DNA of 37,251 bases from Phycisphaerales bacterium (GCA_028288775.1 JAQGHP010000183.1:1-37251); one strand, 5' to 3'; counted from the first letter of the stretch, positions 1 to 9,971 are shown. Made by a program: numbers and translations. The notes: a model not told the origin generated them from the sequence alone.

Positions 1-1146
1 TGGGGGCCGCCCTCGCCGCGGGCGGCGATGGTCGGGTTCACGGGGCTCTTCCTCGTGCCCGGGCGCTTCGCCGAGGCGCGGGCGCTGCTGCTTTCGATGG
101 CAGCGCAGGAGCAGCGCGGACTGATGCCCGCGGTGTTGCCCGAGGACGGTTCGCCGCCGGGGTATCACGGGGCGGACGTGGCGCTCTGGTTCGTGCAGGC
201 GGTGTGGGAATATTTCCGGTACACCTCCGACGTCGCCACGCTCCGCCGGCATCTTTTGGACGTCGTGCTGAAGATCATCGACCGCTACCGCGGCGGGACG
301 GCCCTGGGAATCGGCACGGACAGCGAAGGCCTGCTGCTCACCCGCGCCCCGGGCATCGCGACGACGTGGATGGACGCGAAGGTGGGCGACTGGGTCCTCA
401 CGCCCCGGCAGGGCAGGCCCGTGGAGATTAACGCGCTCTGGTACAACGCCGCGTGCTGCGCCGCCGAGCTTTCCGAGCGCTACGGCTCGCACGACCGCGC
501 CGCCGAGCTTGCAAGCTTCGCCCGCGGCGTGAAGGACGCTTTCAACCGCCGATTCTGGAACGAATCGCTGGGCTGCTGCTACGACGTGGTGGAAAACCTG
601 GGAATGGACCCAAGCGTGCGGCCCAATCAGTTGCTGGCGGTGACGCTTCCGTTCGCGGCGTTGTCGCTGGAGCGCCACGCAAGGCTGCTAAACAAGGTGC
701 GCGACGAACTGCTCACGCCCGTGGGCGTGCGAACACTTTCCCCACGGGAATCGGCATACGTGGGCCGGTACGAGGGGAACGTGGTCTCGCGCGACCGCGC
801 ACAGAACGGCGGCTCGGCGCAGCCCTGGCTGCTGGGGCCGTACGTCTCTGCCGTGCTGCGCGTCCGAGGCCGCGGCGAGCCCGCCCGTGCAGAAGCCCTC
901 GCGGCGTTGGAAGGGTGCTTCGCGTACCTCCTCGACGAAGGCCAGGGCCAGCTCTGCGAGCTGTTTGACGGTGACGCCCCGCACCGCCCCGGCGGCGCGA
1001 CCGCCTGCGCCGCCGCGGTGGGACAAATCCTCCGCGCCTACACCGAGGACGTCCTGGGCCTGGGCCCCGCCGCCCCGGCCCCCAGCGGGATCGGCATTCT
1101 TGATCTGGGAATTCTGGAATCGCCGAAGGTGAAGAACCCTGCGTGA
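1..1146 (+). CDS. Amylo-alpha-1,6-glucosidase / glycogen debranching enzyme, C-terminal part (5' end outside window)
   Basis: Open frame to 1146; motifs MVGFTGLFLVPGRFAEARALLLSMA and NGGSAQPWLLGPYVSAVLRVRG typical of the GDE C-terminal (alpha/alpha)6 domain. Confidence 0.8.
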   Translation, partial: WGPPSPRAAMVGFTGLFLVPGRFAEARALLLSMAAQEQRGLMPAVLPEDGSPPGYHGADVALWFVQAVWEYFRYTSDVATLRRHLLDVVLKIIDRYRGGTALGIGTDSEGLLLTRAPGIATTWMDAKVGDWVLTPRQGRPVEINALWYNAACCAAELSERYGSHDRAAELASFARGVKDAFNRRFWNESLGCCYDVVENLGMDPSVRPNQLLAVTLPFAALSLERHARLLNKVRDELLTPVGVRTLSPRESAYVGRYEGNVVSRDRAQNGGSAQPWLLGPYVSAVLRVRGRGEPARAEALAALEGCFAYLLDEGQGQLCELFDGDAPHRPGGATACAAAVGQILRAYTEDVLGLGPAAPAPSGIGILDLGILESPKVKNPA

Positions 1147-1245
1147 GCGGCATCTGCCCGGAATACGGGATTGGCGCCGGAAGGTTAGCGTGAAACACGG
1201 CGTATTTGCCAACGCTGCAGTGGCGTCGCCGGTGCCATGAGCGTC

Positions 1246-1797
1246 TCAATTCGGTGCCGTACCACATTCGGGACATCGAACGGGGGTGGCGCGCAAGTCG
1301 TAGCCGCACACGATGCAGGCGCCCTTTGAAATGAGGCGCCGCCGTCGGGTGAATCGCGCCGCCGCGATAAGAGGGAGCGTCGCCAAGAGTGTCGCCGGCG
1401 GCCAAAAGGGGAGGATGACGCCCCAACTATTAACAACTCCGGACCGGGGATCGACAAAGAGCATGGCGCGCAGGCCTGTGACGTTGCCGCCAACGTCCCC
1501 GTATGGTGGAAAATCGAACGCGTGATCGAATCGCCATCGTGTGGGGGCGTCGTCCTTGTCAGCTGCGGTCACAGGGTCCAGCCACGGTCGAAACCGGATC
1601 CACCCAACGGACCAGTGCCCGCCGGCCGATCGAATTCGGAAGATCCGTCTGGGATCGTCGCCATTGAAAACCTTGGCAGGTTCACGTGGAACCTGCCACC
1701 ACTCGAGCTCATTCCAAACCCAGTAACTACGCGCCCATAGCGGCACGATTGCAACGCACAGCAGCAATGAGAGGGTGGTAAACGGGCGACGGATCAT
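1246..1797 (-). CDS. Small membrane protein with C-terminal zinc ribbon (paralog 4 of operon)
   Basis: Start [27 protein letters not shown]-term [27 protein letters not shown] overlap with upstream gene at 1794-1797. Confidence 0.8.
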   Translation of the reverse strand: MIRRPFTTLSLLLCVAIVPLWARSYWVWNELEWWQVPREPAKVFNGDDPRRIFRIRSAGGHWSVGWIRFRPWLDPVTAADKDDAPTRWRFDHAFDFPPYGDVGGNVTGLRAMLFVDPRSGVVNSWGVILPFWPPATLLATLPLIAAARFTRRRRLISKGACIVCGYDLRATPVRCPECGTAPN

Positions 1798-2402
1798 CCA
1801 TTCCCCTTGAGCACGGCACGAGTCGTCCCACATTCAGGGCATTGGTCTGGAGTTGCTCGGAGGTCGTAGCCGCAGGCCGGGCAACGGCCCGACCTCGTGC
1901 GGCGGGCACGAGCCCGCGACTTCAGCCGTTCCCACCACAGCGGGCCGGCGGCCACCATCAAGAGCAGCCAGAACGGTATCGAGATCATACCGGCCGAACG
2001 CGATCGCCAATTATATCGATAGAGCGAAGGCCGTAGCGAACCCCATCCCCACGTCGGATCCGCCTCGAACGCGATCTGTTCCGAGACAAGTCGGCAACCC
2101 TCGGGGCATTTCCTCATCCGCTCAACAAAGGCCTCCTGGGCGGGGTTCGGGTGTGTCGTGTCATCATCCCGTGTCGCACGACCGTCCATAAGCAGGACAT
2201 CGACGAACGAATCCCTGGGGTAGCCGGGGTCGTGGAACCAGATCAGGAATGCACGGCCGCGCCAAACGTGTAGCTGCATGCCGTTGCCCTGAAGCCACGC
2301 CGGCCACCAATCGTTTGAGATATAGCTCCGCGCCCACATGGCCACTGTCACCAGACAGAGCACCGACGACAATATGGCGGCGATGGAAAAACGGCGTATC
2401 AT
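1794..2402 (-). CDS. Small membrane protein with C-terminal zinc ribbon (paralog 3)
   Basis: [29 protein letters not shown]...[25 protein letters not shown] overlap at 2399-2402. Confidence 0.8.
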   Translation of the reverse strand: MIRRFSIAAILSSVLCLVTVAMWARSYISNDWWPAWLQGNGMQLHVWRGRAFLIWFHDPGYPRDSFVDVLLMDGRATRDDDTTHPNPAQEAFVERMRKCPEGCRLVSEQIAFEADPTWGWGSLRPSLYRYNWRSRSAGMISIPFWLLLMVAAGPLWWERLKSRARARRTRSGRCPACGYDLRATPDQCPECGTTRAVLKGNG

Positions 2403-3196
2403 ACCTTTGCTTCAGTAGTGCCCACGCCCGTCCCGCATTCGGGGCAGCGGTCGGGTGTCGCTCTGACGTCATAGCCGCAGAATGAGCACAGGCCCCGGCG
2501 GCGTCTCGACGCACAGCGCACTTGGCCTGCAAGCCACGACAGGGGAAGGACAGTCGATGCCGGAACAAACCAGGAGTAAGGCAGTGAAATGACCGCCGTG
2601 TCCAATTTCGCATGCCACTGGTCTCGGATGCGCCGAAGTTGGGCCGGGTCAAAGTCCACGGGGGCCAATCCATAGTCATAATTCGGGTGGTGCAAGGCCG
2701 CGGTCAGCCCGTTGAAAGCGACCTGCGTTCCTTCCGCATTCATGATGCGGTCGCACGTCCGCGTTCCGCGTTGGGGTGTCAGCAGGATATGGGCGGCGGC
2801 GAATTTGGTCGGGTCGTCCAAGGCGTGTAATAGGGGGCGTCGGGCAGCGTCACCGAGCTTGAGGAGATTCGCCGCGGGGGTTTCGTTCGGGACCCGCAGC
2901 GTGACCGAAACGAACTTGTGGCCGTCGGATACGAAGTATTCTTCCGCCCGATCCCAGCGGATGTCCCGATTGTGAAGATGATTGACCAATTCCCACGCCT
3001 GCTTCTCTGAAGCGACCGACGAGGGCGGTGCGAGGACTCGCAGTCTCCCGGCAGACGACTGGATCGTAATCCGCGCCCGTTCGGTGCTGAACACCGTCGC
3101 GTCATTGCGATAGTAACTGCGTACCCACAGCACGCTTGTCGCCACGCACAGCAGCAATGAAAGCACGGACAGGACAGTGAAAAAGCGTCGTGTCAT
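2399..3196 (-). CDS. Membrane protein with C-terminal zinc ribbon (paralog 2)
   Basis: [29 protein letters not shown]...[25 protein letters not shown] overlap at 3193-3196. Confidence 0.8.
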   Translation of the reverse strand: MTRRFFTVLSVLSLLLCVATSVLWVRSYYRNDATVFSTERARITIQSSAGRLRVLAPPSSVASEKQAWELVNHLHNRDIRWDRAEEYFVSDGHKFVSVTLRVPNETPAANLLKLGDAARRPLLHALDDPTKFAAAHILLTPQRGTRTCDRIMNAEGTQVAFNGLTAALHHPNYDYGLAPVDFDPAQLRRIRDQWHAKLDTAVISLPYSWFVPASTVLPLSWLAGQVRCASRRRRGLCSFCGYDVRATPDRCPECGTGVGTTEAKV

Positions 3197-3558
3197 TCGT
3201 TCCCCTTGAGCGCAGCACGAATCGTACCGCATTCAGGGCGCCGCTCCGGCGTGGCGCGGAGGTCGTAGCCGCAGGCGCGGCAGAGACCTTTACTTTGGCG
3301 CTTCGCATCCTTCTCTGCGCGGAGGGCGGTCGGAAACCAAAAGAGGATCATCAGGATCGCGGCGAAGATCAGTGCGTTGTCGAGCGTTGTATCGGGTTGG
3401 ACAAACCGCTCGGCGACGAACGCGATACAAAAGAGGATGGCCGCAGTGCCCGCAACCGGACAATTGGCGTGGGCGGCAAAAAGGCTTTTGGCCAAGCGCC
3501 GGAGCATGCCCGGCATGATACCACTTTGACCTGTGCCGACGGCAGGCTCACCGCACAT
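3193..3558 (-). CDS. Small membrane protein with degenerate C-terminal zinc ribbon (paralog 1)
   Basis: [30 protein letters not shown]; start may be 3558 or an internal Met (MPGMLRR, 3516); overlaps 3' end of upstream gene. Confidence 0.65.
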   Translation of the reverse strand: MCGEPAVGTGQSGIMPGMLRRLAKSLFAAHANCPVAGTAAILFCIAFVAERFVQPDTTLDNALIFAAILMILFWFPTALRAEKDAKRQSKGLCRACGYDLRATPERRPECGTIRAALKGNE

Positions 3559-5968
3559 CGTTGGGGGGGGCCAGTTGGCGAAGAGCGGCTTCCAGGGAGT
3601 CCCTGAAAGTCGGCGTCCACAGTTGCTCCAAGGCCGACGGAAGGGCCTTTTCCATCGGCTCGTCCGGATGATCGTGGAGGGCGGCTGCCAATTGGCGCAG
3701 AGCCTTTGCGCGGTCCGGGGGCATCACATCGGCGAGCGCATCGACGTCCCCCTGCGGGAGACCCCGCAGTTTTTCGGCTGCGTTGCGGATTATCTGGGCG
3801 GCCACGCTGTCCCCTTCCACCAGCGCGGTCACGTCCTTTTTGAACTCGACGGCGTCGAGATGCCTGAGGCCCCGCTCGGCAATGCGGGGGCTCACAGCAG
3901 GGTTCACGGCGTGTGCAAACTGCCCGATCATCAGATAGCCCAGGGGACCGATTCGGCTGGAATCGAAAACTCGACTCATTTCCAAATCGAGTGTCTTCCT
4001 CTGGTTCGCTGCGACGAAAAGCGACTGGCGGACCAGCACCCCGGGCCAGGAATCCCGGTCGAACAGTCCGTCGAGGTAAGGCAGGATTAATTTCACAAAC
4101 GCGAAGGCGGTGTTCCCGGTATCGGGTCCGGCGCCGTCAACGGGGATGTAGAAGTCGGAGTCCGTCGCGACGTCCGTCGGGAACAGCCGCTGTGCGGGCG
4201 CAAAGACCTCGGGCGGAAGAAGCCTGGCGAGAACGGCGGCGGCGCGAGCTTTCTTGTCCATATCAATCGTTTGTCTAGCCCAGAAATTCTTCACCACCTG
4301 TTCGACGATAAAGGAAATCGTCGAACCGGCGGGCTGCGCGCGGTCAAAACCGTTGGCCGCCCGTTTTTCCATCGCGGCAATCTCATCGGCCATCGCGCCG
4401 CGGCGGGCGCTGATCTCGTACGAGATGCCCTCGCGCATGGACTTGCACTCCAGGAGTCGGCCCGTTGCCACTTCGCAGCGCACGTGCGTGCCGCGACCGG
4501 TGACGGTCAATATTCCGTCGTGAATTTCGTATTTGAGATCCGGCGCGTGCGCGATCGAGAGGAAGGAGGCGGGGGCAAGGGTGACGTGCGCGGGCACGCC
4601 GCCTCTCGAGGGATCGATTCCCGCGCCGACGTTGAAGCTCCACTTCACTTTCCCGTCAGGCTCGATGGCGGGTACGTAGTTCAGGTCGACATATACTCCC
4701 AACGATTTGGCGATCGTGGCACTCTGTTTATTGCCGTCCGACAACGCGTATAGTCCACCAAAGTCTTCGGTCAGGGCGGCACCGTATTCAAACGTCGGCG
4801 GGCGTGGCGGGTCGGCGCGTCCGGCGGCGGGAGCCGGGCCGACCGAAGCACTGACTCGTAGCGCCATACCTTTAGGCCCAAGCGCGCCGTGCAGGCGCAG
4901 GTCGCCGCGGGCAGGGTCCTGGATCGAGAATTCCAAATCCTCCCCCGCTGCCAGCCGTCCCAGCAGCCACTGGTTTAGCTTGAGGGCCGCCTGCTCGACC
5001 GGGCTGAACGCCTCCGTCAACAACGGCGCTTCGGGAGTTTCCTCGAGATCGATGGCGAGCGCAAACTTTGACCGATCGTCGGCCGAAGGGGTGGCCGTCA
5101 GGAGGTGCTTCTTAAAACGCGCCGAGTCCCAGAGACGCCATTGAATCTCCTGGAGTCGGTCCAGGCTGATCTCCTGTCCCTTCTCGATTCCCAGGAACTT
5201 GAGCACGTCTTCGGGCCGGTTCCTTGTCAGCCCTTTTACCGTCACTTCGTTGAGCGTTCCGGGCGGTCCCGCGTCTGCGATCGTGACATGGAGCACCGCA
5301 GCGTCTTGTTCAATTTCCACTTTTGCGTCAAAGTTGGCTATGAAGAACCCAAGTTCGCCCAGGGCCTCTCGGGCGTAATCTTCCGCCAATTGCCCGCTTA
5401 CCGGATCGAATCGCGCGACCTCGCCTTTTTCCCATGGGGCCAAAAATTTGCCGCGCTCCACCCGCATTTCCACCTGAAGCGGACCCCCCTTGGGCCCCGA
5501 GCGTGAAAAGCTCTCGGCTGGGCCGGGGCGCGTTAGTTTCGCGATGATCTTTTCGGCCAGCGCCGCTTTAACGCCCGTTACATACACGGCCCCGCGGCGA
5601 TATCTGGGGCCTTCCTTGATCGATACGACGACCGTCCCATGCTCGACGTCGGCCCCGCAGGAAATCTCGACCTTGGCGAACCCGCTGGCTTCATACCCTG
5701 TGCGGACTTTCCTTCGGACCACCGCCACATAATCGCCCAGGCGGTTGGTCGGGCTCGACGCGAGCATAACGTCCCAATCGCGAACCAAAGCAGAGCGAAG
5801 CGCCTGCGGGCTGACCAGCTTGCACCCTTCGAAGATCAGGCGATCGGGCGCGCCCATCGCGCCGACTTCCCCCGACGGGAACGGCTCGACCTCCGCCGAG
5901 GCCCGGGCCGCGCTGAGCAGGCAAACGCTTAGGATGAGTACACCGAGCCGAGATGTTGAATACCCCAT
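3548..5968 (-). CDS. Exported protein with POTRA-like N-terminal repeats, no obvious beta-barrel
   Basis: Signal peptide MGYSTSRLGVLILSVCLLSAARASA; repeats LIFEGCKLVSPQALRSAL..., RRGAVYVTGVKAALAEKII, GTLNEVTVKGLTRNRPEDVLKFLGIEKGQEISLDRLQ resemble BamA/TamA POTRA modules. The ORF track extends to 6058 but the signal-peptide Met is at 5968. Confidence 0.65.
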   Translation of the reverse strand: MGYSTSRLGVLILSVCLLSAARASAEVEPFPSGEVGAMGAPDRLIFEGCKLVSPQALRSALVRDWDVMLASSPTNRLGDYVAVVRRKVRTGYEASGFAKVEISCGADVEHGTVVVSIKEGPRYRRGAVYVTGVKAALAEKIIAKLTRPGPAESFSRSGPKGGPLQVEMRVERGKFLAPWEKGEVARFDPVSGQLAEDYAREALGELGFFIANFDAKVEIEQDAAVLHVTIADAGPPGTLNEVTVKGLTRNRPEDVLKFLGIEKGQEISLDRLQEIQWRLWDSARFKKHLLTATPSADDRSKFALAIDLEETPEAPLLTEAFSPVEQAALKLNQWLLGRLAAGEDLEFSIQDPARGDLRLHGALGPKGMALRVSASVGPAPAAGRADPPRPPTFEYGAALTEDFGGLYALSDGNKQSATIAKSLGVYVDLNYVPAIEPDGKVKWSFNVGAGIDPSRGGVPAHVTLAPASFLSIAHAPDLKYEIHDGILTVTGRGTHVRCEVATGRLLECKSMREGISYEISARRGAMADEIAAMEKRAANGFDRAQPAGSTISFIVEQVVKNFWARQTIDMDKKARAAAVLARLLPPEVFAPAQRLFPTDVATDSDFYIPVDGAGPDTGNTAFAFVKLILPYLDGLFDRDSWPGVLVRQSLFVAANQRKTLDLEMSRVFDSSRIGPLGYLMIGQFAHAVNPAVSPRIAERGLRHLDAVEFKKDVTALVEGDSVAAQIIRNAAEKLRGLPQGDVDALADVMPPDRAKALRQLAAALHDHPDEPMEKALPSALEQLWTPTFRDSLEAALRQLAPPNDVR

Positions 5969-6050
5969 GTTTGCCAAGCTTACCCCGCGCTCGCACGCCG
6001 GTCCATTCATGCGGCAAGAAGAGGGAACGAGTTGCCCGACATTCGCCGCG

Positions 6051-6219
6051 ATGGGCAATATATCGTAAAGTTGCTAAAAAATGAAGATTTCTAGATAAAG
6101 TATTTGACAGCATTTAAAAACAATCGGTCCAAGAGCTTACGTGCTCTTATGGGGTGGTGTTAATTGCCCATCATTGCCCATGATTGCCCATGTTTTGGGG
6201 GGTGCCGTTTATGGGCAAT
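6051..6219. promoter_or_regulatory. Cluster of five ATTGCCCAT/ATGGGCAAT 9-mers (putative operator array)
   Basis: ATGGGCAAT at 6051-6059 and 6211-6219; ATTGCCCAT at 6163-6171, 6173-6181, 6183-6191. Confidence 0.6.
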
Positions 6220-6458
6220 CGCGCATTTTCGCGAGCCCAGTTTTGGGCACTTATGCGCGGCGGGGGTTGTCGAACGGGCTGAATCAACCCTTTGAGCCGG
6301 CGGGTTGTTTCATCCCGTTGCGGCGGCGCGGAAAAACCCGACAATCGCCCGCCTCGGGTGGCGGGATGGCGTCTTGTCCTTCTACACTCTGCGATGATCC
6401 CGTTTTTGCGGGTGGATGCGTTCTTATCAACAAGCTCTCTTTTGGGAAGGTTCATACC

Positions 6459-7898
6459 ATGGCCGGTCAAGCATTTGGCGTCATCGGGCTGGAAGTGATG
6501 GGGCGGAATCTGGCGCTTAACATCGAGCGCAACGGGTTCCCCATCGCGGTCTACAACCGCACCTATGCGAAGACCGAGCACTTCATCAACGAACTGGCCA
6601 AGGGGAAAAACGCCAAGGGCGCGAAGACCGTTCAGGAATTCGTCAATCTGCTCGAGCGGCCCCGGCGAATCCTCATCATGGTGAAGGCCGGCGGACCGGT
6701 CGATGCGGTCATTGCCGAGCTGAAGCCGTTTTTGCAGCCGGGGGATATTGTCATCGATGGCGGCAATTCGCTCTTCACCGACACCGAGCGGCGGGTGAAG
6801 GAATTGCAGGGGACGGGGATCAAGTTCTTTGGCATGGGCGTTTCGGGCGGCGAAGAAGGGGCGCTGTGGGGGCCAAGCATCATGCCAGGCGGGGATTACG
6901 AATCGTACCAGCACCTGCGGCCCGTGCTCGAAAAGATTGCGGCCAAAGCGCCCAGCGACGGCGTTCCCTGCGTCACCTACTGCGGCGACGGCGGGGCGGG
7001 GCACTTCGTCAAGATGGTCCATAACGGCATCGAGTACGGCGACATGCAGCTCATCGCCGAGGCGTACGACCTGCTCAAAAACGTTGGCGGGCTCAATAAC
7101 GCCCAGCTCGCGGACGTGTTTGGCGAGTGGAACAAGACCGAGCTCCAGAGCTTCCTCATCGAGATCACACAGAAAGTCATCAACTTCCCCGACCCGAAGA
7201 ACCCGAAGGTGCCGCTGGTCGAGCAGATCCGCGACGTGGTCGGCATGAAGGGGACCGGGACGTGGACGATCAAATCCGCGCTCGACCTGATCGTGCCCGT
7301 GCCGACGATGGCGGCGGCGGTGGACGCGCGGGAAATCTCCATGCTCAAGTCCGAGCGCGAGGAGGCGAGCAAAATCCTCGGCGGCCCGTCCCCCAAGCCC
7401 GTCGGCGGGGACCTCAAGCAATTCATCAGCGACGTGAAAGATGCACTCTACTGCTCGAAGATCTGTTCTTACGCGCAGGGCATGGCGCTGCTCGCCGCGG
7501 CCAACAAGACCAAGGACAAGGGCGGGTTTGACTTCCACATGACACTCCCCGACCTGCCGATGATCTGGCGGGCGGGGTGCATCATCCGGGCGGTCTTCCT
7601 CGAAGAGATCACCAGGGCTTTCCGCGGCAACCCGACGCTGGCGAACCTGCTGACGGACGCGAAGTTCCGCGACATGATCGCCAGCCGGCAGGACGCGTGG
7701 CGGCGGGTGGTTTCGCTGGGCATTGCCAACGGCGTCGGGCTGCCGGCCTTCAGCGCGTCGCTCGCCTATTACGACAGCTACCGCCGGGCGCGGCTCCCCG
7801 GAAACCTCATCCAGGCCCAGCGCGACTTCTTCGGCGCACATACCTACGAGCGCAACGACGCCCCGGGCACGTTCGTTCATACCGAGTGGGCGGAATAG
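6459..7898 (+). CDS. gnd: 6-phosphogluconate dehydrogenase (decarboxylating)
   Basis: MAGQAFGVIGLEVMGRNLALNIERNGFPIAVYNRT, DGGNSLFTDTERR, GMGVSGGEEGALWGPSIMPGG, GHFVKMVHNGIEYGDMQLIAEAYDLL; SD-like GGGAAGG before ATG 6459. The ORF track start at 6141 is too early. Confidence 0.95.
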   Translation: MAGQAFGVIGLEVMGRNLALNIERNGFPIAVYNRTYAKTEHFINELAKGKNAKGAKTVQEFVNLLERPRRILIMVKAGGPVDAVIAELKPFLQPGDIVIDGGNSLFTDTERRVKELQGTGIKFFGMGVSGGEEGALWGPSIMPGGDYESYQHLRPVLEKIAAKAPSDGVPCVTYCGDGGAGHFVKMVHNGIEYGDMQLIAEAYDLLKNVGGLNNAQLADVFGEWNKTELQSFLIEITQKVINFPDPKNPKVPLVEQIRDVVGMKGTGTWTIKSALDLIVPVPTMAAAVDAREISMLKSEREEASKILGGPSPKPVGGDLKQFISDVKDALYCSKICSYAQGMALLAAANKTKDKGGFDFHMTLPDLPMIWRAGCIIRAVFLEEITRAFRGNPTLANLLTDAKFRDMIASRQDAWRRVVSLGIANGVGLPAFSASLAYYDSYRRARLPGNLIQAQRDFFGAHTYERNDAPGTFVHTEWAE

Positions 7899-8137
7899 GG
7901 GTTTCTAACCCCGCCGTTTTGCGCTTTTTCGGGCAAACCACGGAATAAACCCGCGTGAAAGGTGAACCTATTGACAGCGCCGGCACGTTCGCCGGGGCGG
8001 CGTGGCCCGATCTGATTGTGTGGTATATTAAAGCACTGGACGTGTGGCTTGTACCAAGTTCGGGTTAGCCCATTTTGCCGGATGGCGCGTTCCATGCCGT
8101 CCGCGGGTAATCGTGGGGATTGCGGGAGCCAACATTT

Positions 8138-9958
8138 ATGCGGCGTAGGATCGATAGAGGCCGGCGGATCGCCGGGGCGGCTTTTGTCACGACCGAACGG
8201 CTCGAATCGCGGATGCTGTTCTCGGTGACGTTTGACGCGTTCGCTCAATTGGAGCGCGTGGACACCGTGTCTGTGCCGGGCTCGACCACCGCGACGGTGC
8301 GCATCACCTACGAGGGGCCGACGATCGACACTTCGACATTCGACAGCAACGACATCATGGTGACCACGCTACAGGGATTTCATGCCGCGGGCAGATTCGC
8401 CGGCATCGACCCCACCGACCCAGGCGCGGGCCACGGAATGCGGGTGGCCGACTATTTCGTGCAGGCGCCCTTCAGCACCTTTGGATTGACCCCGGGACAG
8501 AACTACAACGTGATCTTGCAGGCTAACCAGGTCAGCGACACTTCGCTGGGCTTTCTCCCGACGGGCAACATTGGCAGCTTTGAAATCCCCACGCCGGTAG
8601 CGGGCGCCTTCACCGTCAGCGTGGACGGGCAGACGCTGGCCGACGGGCAGACGGTCGATTTCGGCGACGCGCTCGCACCGCTGGGGTCTGTCATTAAGGC
8701 CGTTACGCTCACCAACACCAGCACGGGCGCAATCACCCCTCAGGTCAACGCCGTGCAATTCCAAAACGGCGCAGTCACGCCTTCGCCTTTCAGCATATTG
8801 TCCGGCGATGTCATCCCGGCAAGCCTGGCGGCGGGGGCCTCGACGACGTTCCACGTCATCTTCAGTCCCGCCGGATTTTCCACACCGGGACAGGTCCAGA
8901 GCTTTTCCGCCGCGATCGCCATTGGCGGGACAGGCCTCGCGTCGGTCATTCCGCTGCAGCCGTTTACCCTCAACGCATCAGCCACATTGGCCGGTCTGAC
9001 TTCCGTCACTGTTCCGGTCAAGGGCCTCCCGTTCATCGACGCGGCGGGCAAGAAGGTGACAGTCAAGGTCACCGGGCCGGGTACTGCGGTCCTCGGGTTC
9101 ATCTCCTCCACAAGCCCGTTCCACGCAGACCCCAGCCTGCTGACTCTTACGGGCACCACCGCGAAAACGAAGGTCACCATTACCTCCACGGGCGGGATGA
9201 CCTTGGGCGGTCTCACCGCCGACGGACCGATCGGGTCGTTTACTGCCACGCGGACCACCCTCGGTGGGGATTTCACCGTGAACGGGGGGATCGGCGCCCT
9301 CAGCGTCTCCGCGGCGAGTTCGGGAATCGTTTCCGCATTTTCCATTGGCAGCCTCACCAGCTCGGGCGGGTTTCTTGCCGCCCTCGTAGTAGGGCCGGCG
9401 GGGGCGGCCCCGCCGGGGGCGGTGCTCGGTACCGTCAACGTCCGCGGGCCGCTGGCCGGCACGTGGGCGATCAACGGCGGGGTGCATTCGCTCACCGCGG
9501 CATCCATCAACCCGGCGTTCAGCGGCTCGATCGCGGGGCTGCTTGCCAAAATGGTCGTCAAAGGAAACGCGGGCGGAGACCTCGCCGCCCTCGCGATGGG
9601 TTCGATTCAGATCGGTGGAAACCTCGCCAACGCCCGCTATATCGCGGGGGCGAATTTCGGCGCCGATGCCCGCATCGGGGGGTCGAACGACACCTACGGG
9701 CCGGGCTCCATCGGCTCGTTCTCGGTAGGGGGTGCGACGACCGGATCGCTCGTCGCGGCGGGCTTCGACCCCGTGGACGGCATTTTCTTCAACGGCAATG
9801 ACGTCATCGACGGAGGCGCGGCAAGCGTCATCAAGTCGATCAGCGTCCGCAAGACCTCCGACGCAAATAGCCGGTTCTTTGCCGGGGCGTTCTCCAAGGT
9901 CAAGATCGCCGGCAAGACGGTCAACCCCGCGGCCGACATCCGCTTCATGGTTTCGTGA
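8138..9958 (+). CDS. Secreted/cell-surface protein, planctomycete LESRxLFS N-terminal motif, beta-rich repeats
   Basis: TERLESRMLFSVTFDAF N-terminus; mid-region ASH-like (FGDALAPLGSVIKAVTLTNTSTG); C-terminal Gly-rich IGSF/GGLTADGPIGSFTATRTTLGGDFTVNGGIGAL repeats. Confidence 0.7.
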   Translation: MRRRIDRGRRIAGAAFVTTERLESRMLFSVTFDAFAQLERVDTVSVPGSTTATVRITYEGPTIDTSTFDSNDIMVTTLQGFHAAGRFAGIDPTDPGAGHGMRVADYFVQAPFSTFGLTPGQNYNVILQANQVSDTSLGFLPTGNIGSFEIPTPVAGAFTVSVDGQTLADGQTVDFGDALAPLGSVIKAVTLTNTSTGAITPQVNAVQFQNGAVTPSPFSILSGDVIPASLAAGASTTFHVIFSPAGFSTPGQVQSFSAAIAIGGTGLASVIPLQPFTLNASATLAGLTSVTVPVKGLPFIDAAGKKVTVKVTGPGTAVLGFISSTSPFHADPSLLTLTGTTAKTKVTITSTGGMTLGGLTADGPIGSFTATRTTLGGDFTVNGGIGALSVSAASSGIVSAFSIGSLTSSGGFLAALVVGPAGAAPPGAVLGTVNVRGPLAGTWAINGGVHSLTAASINPAFSGSIAGLLAKMVVKGNAGGDLAALAMGSIQIGGNLANARYIAGANFGADARIGGSNDTYGPGSIGSFSVGGATTGSLVAAGFDPVDGIFFNGNDVIDGGAASVIKSISVRKTSDANSRFFAGAFSKVKIAGKTVNPAADIRFMVS

Positions 9959-9971
9959 CGCCGATTTCTCC

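Noticed and set aside
6171-7880. 569-aa minus-strand ORF antisense to gnd
   Set aside because: His/Arg/Val-rich translation with no domains; high-GC antisense shadow of gnd, which is unambiguous.
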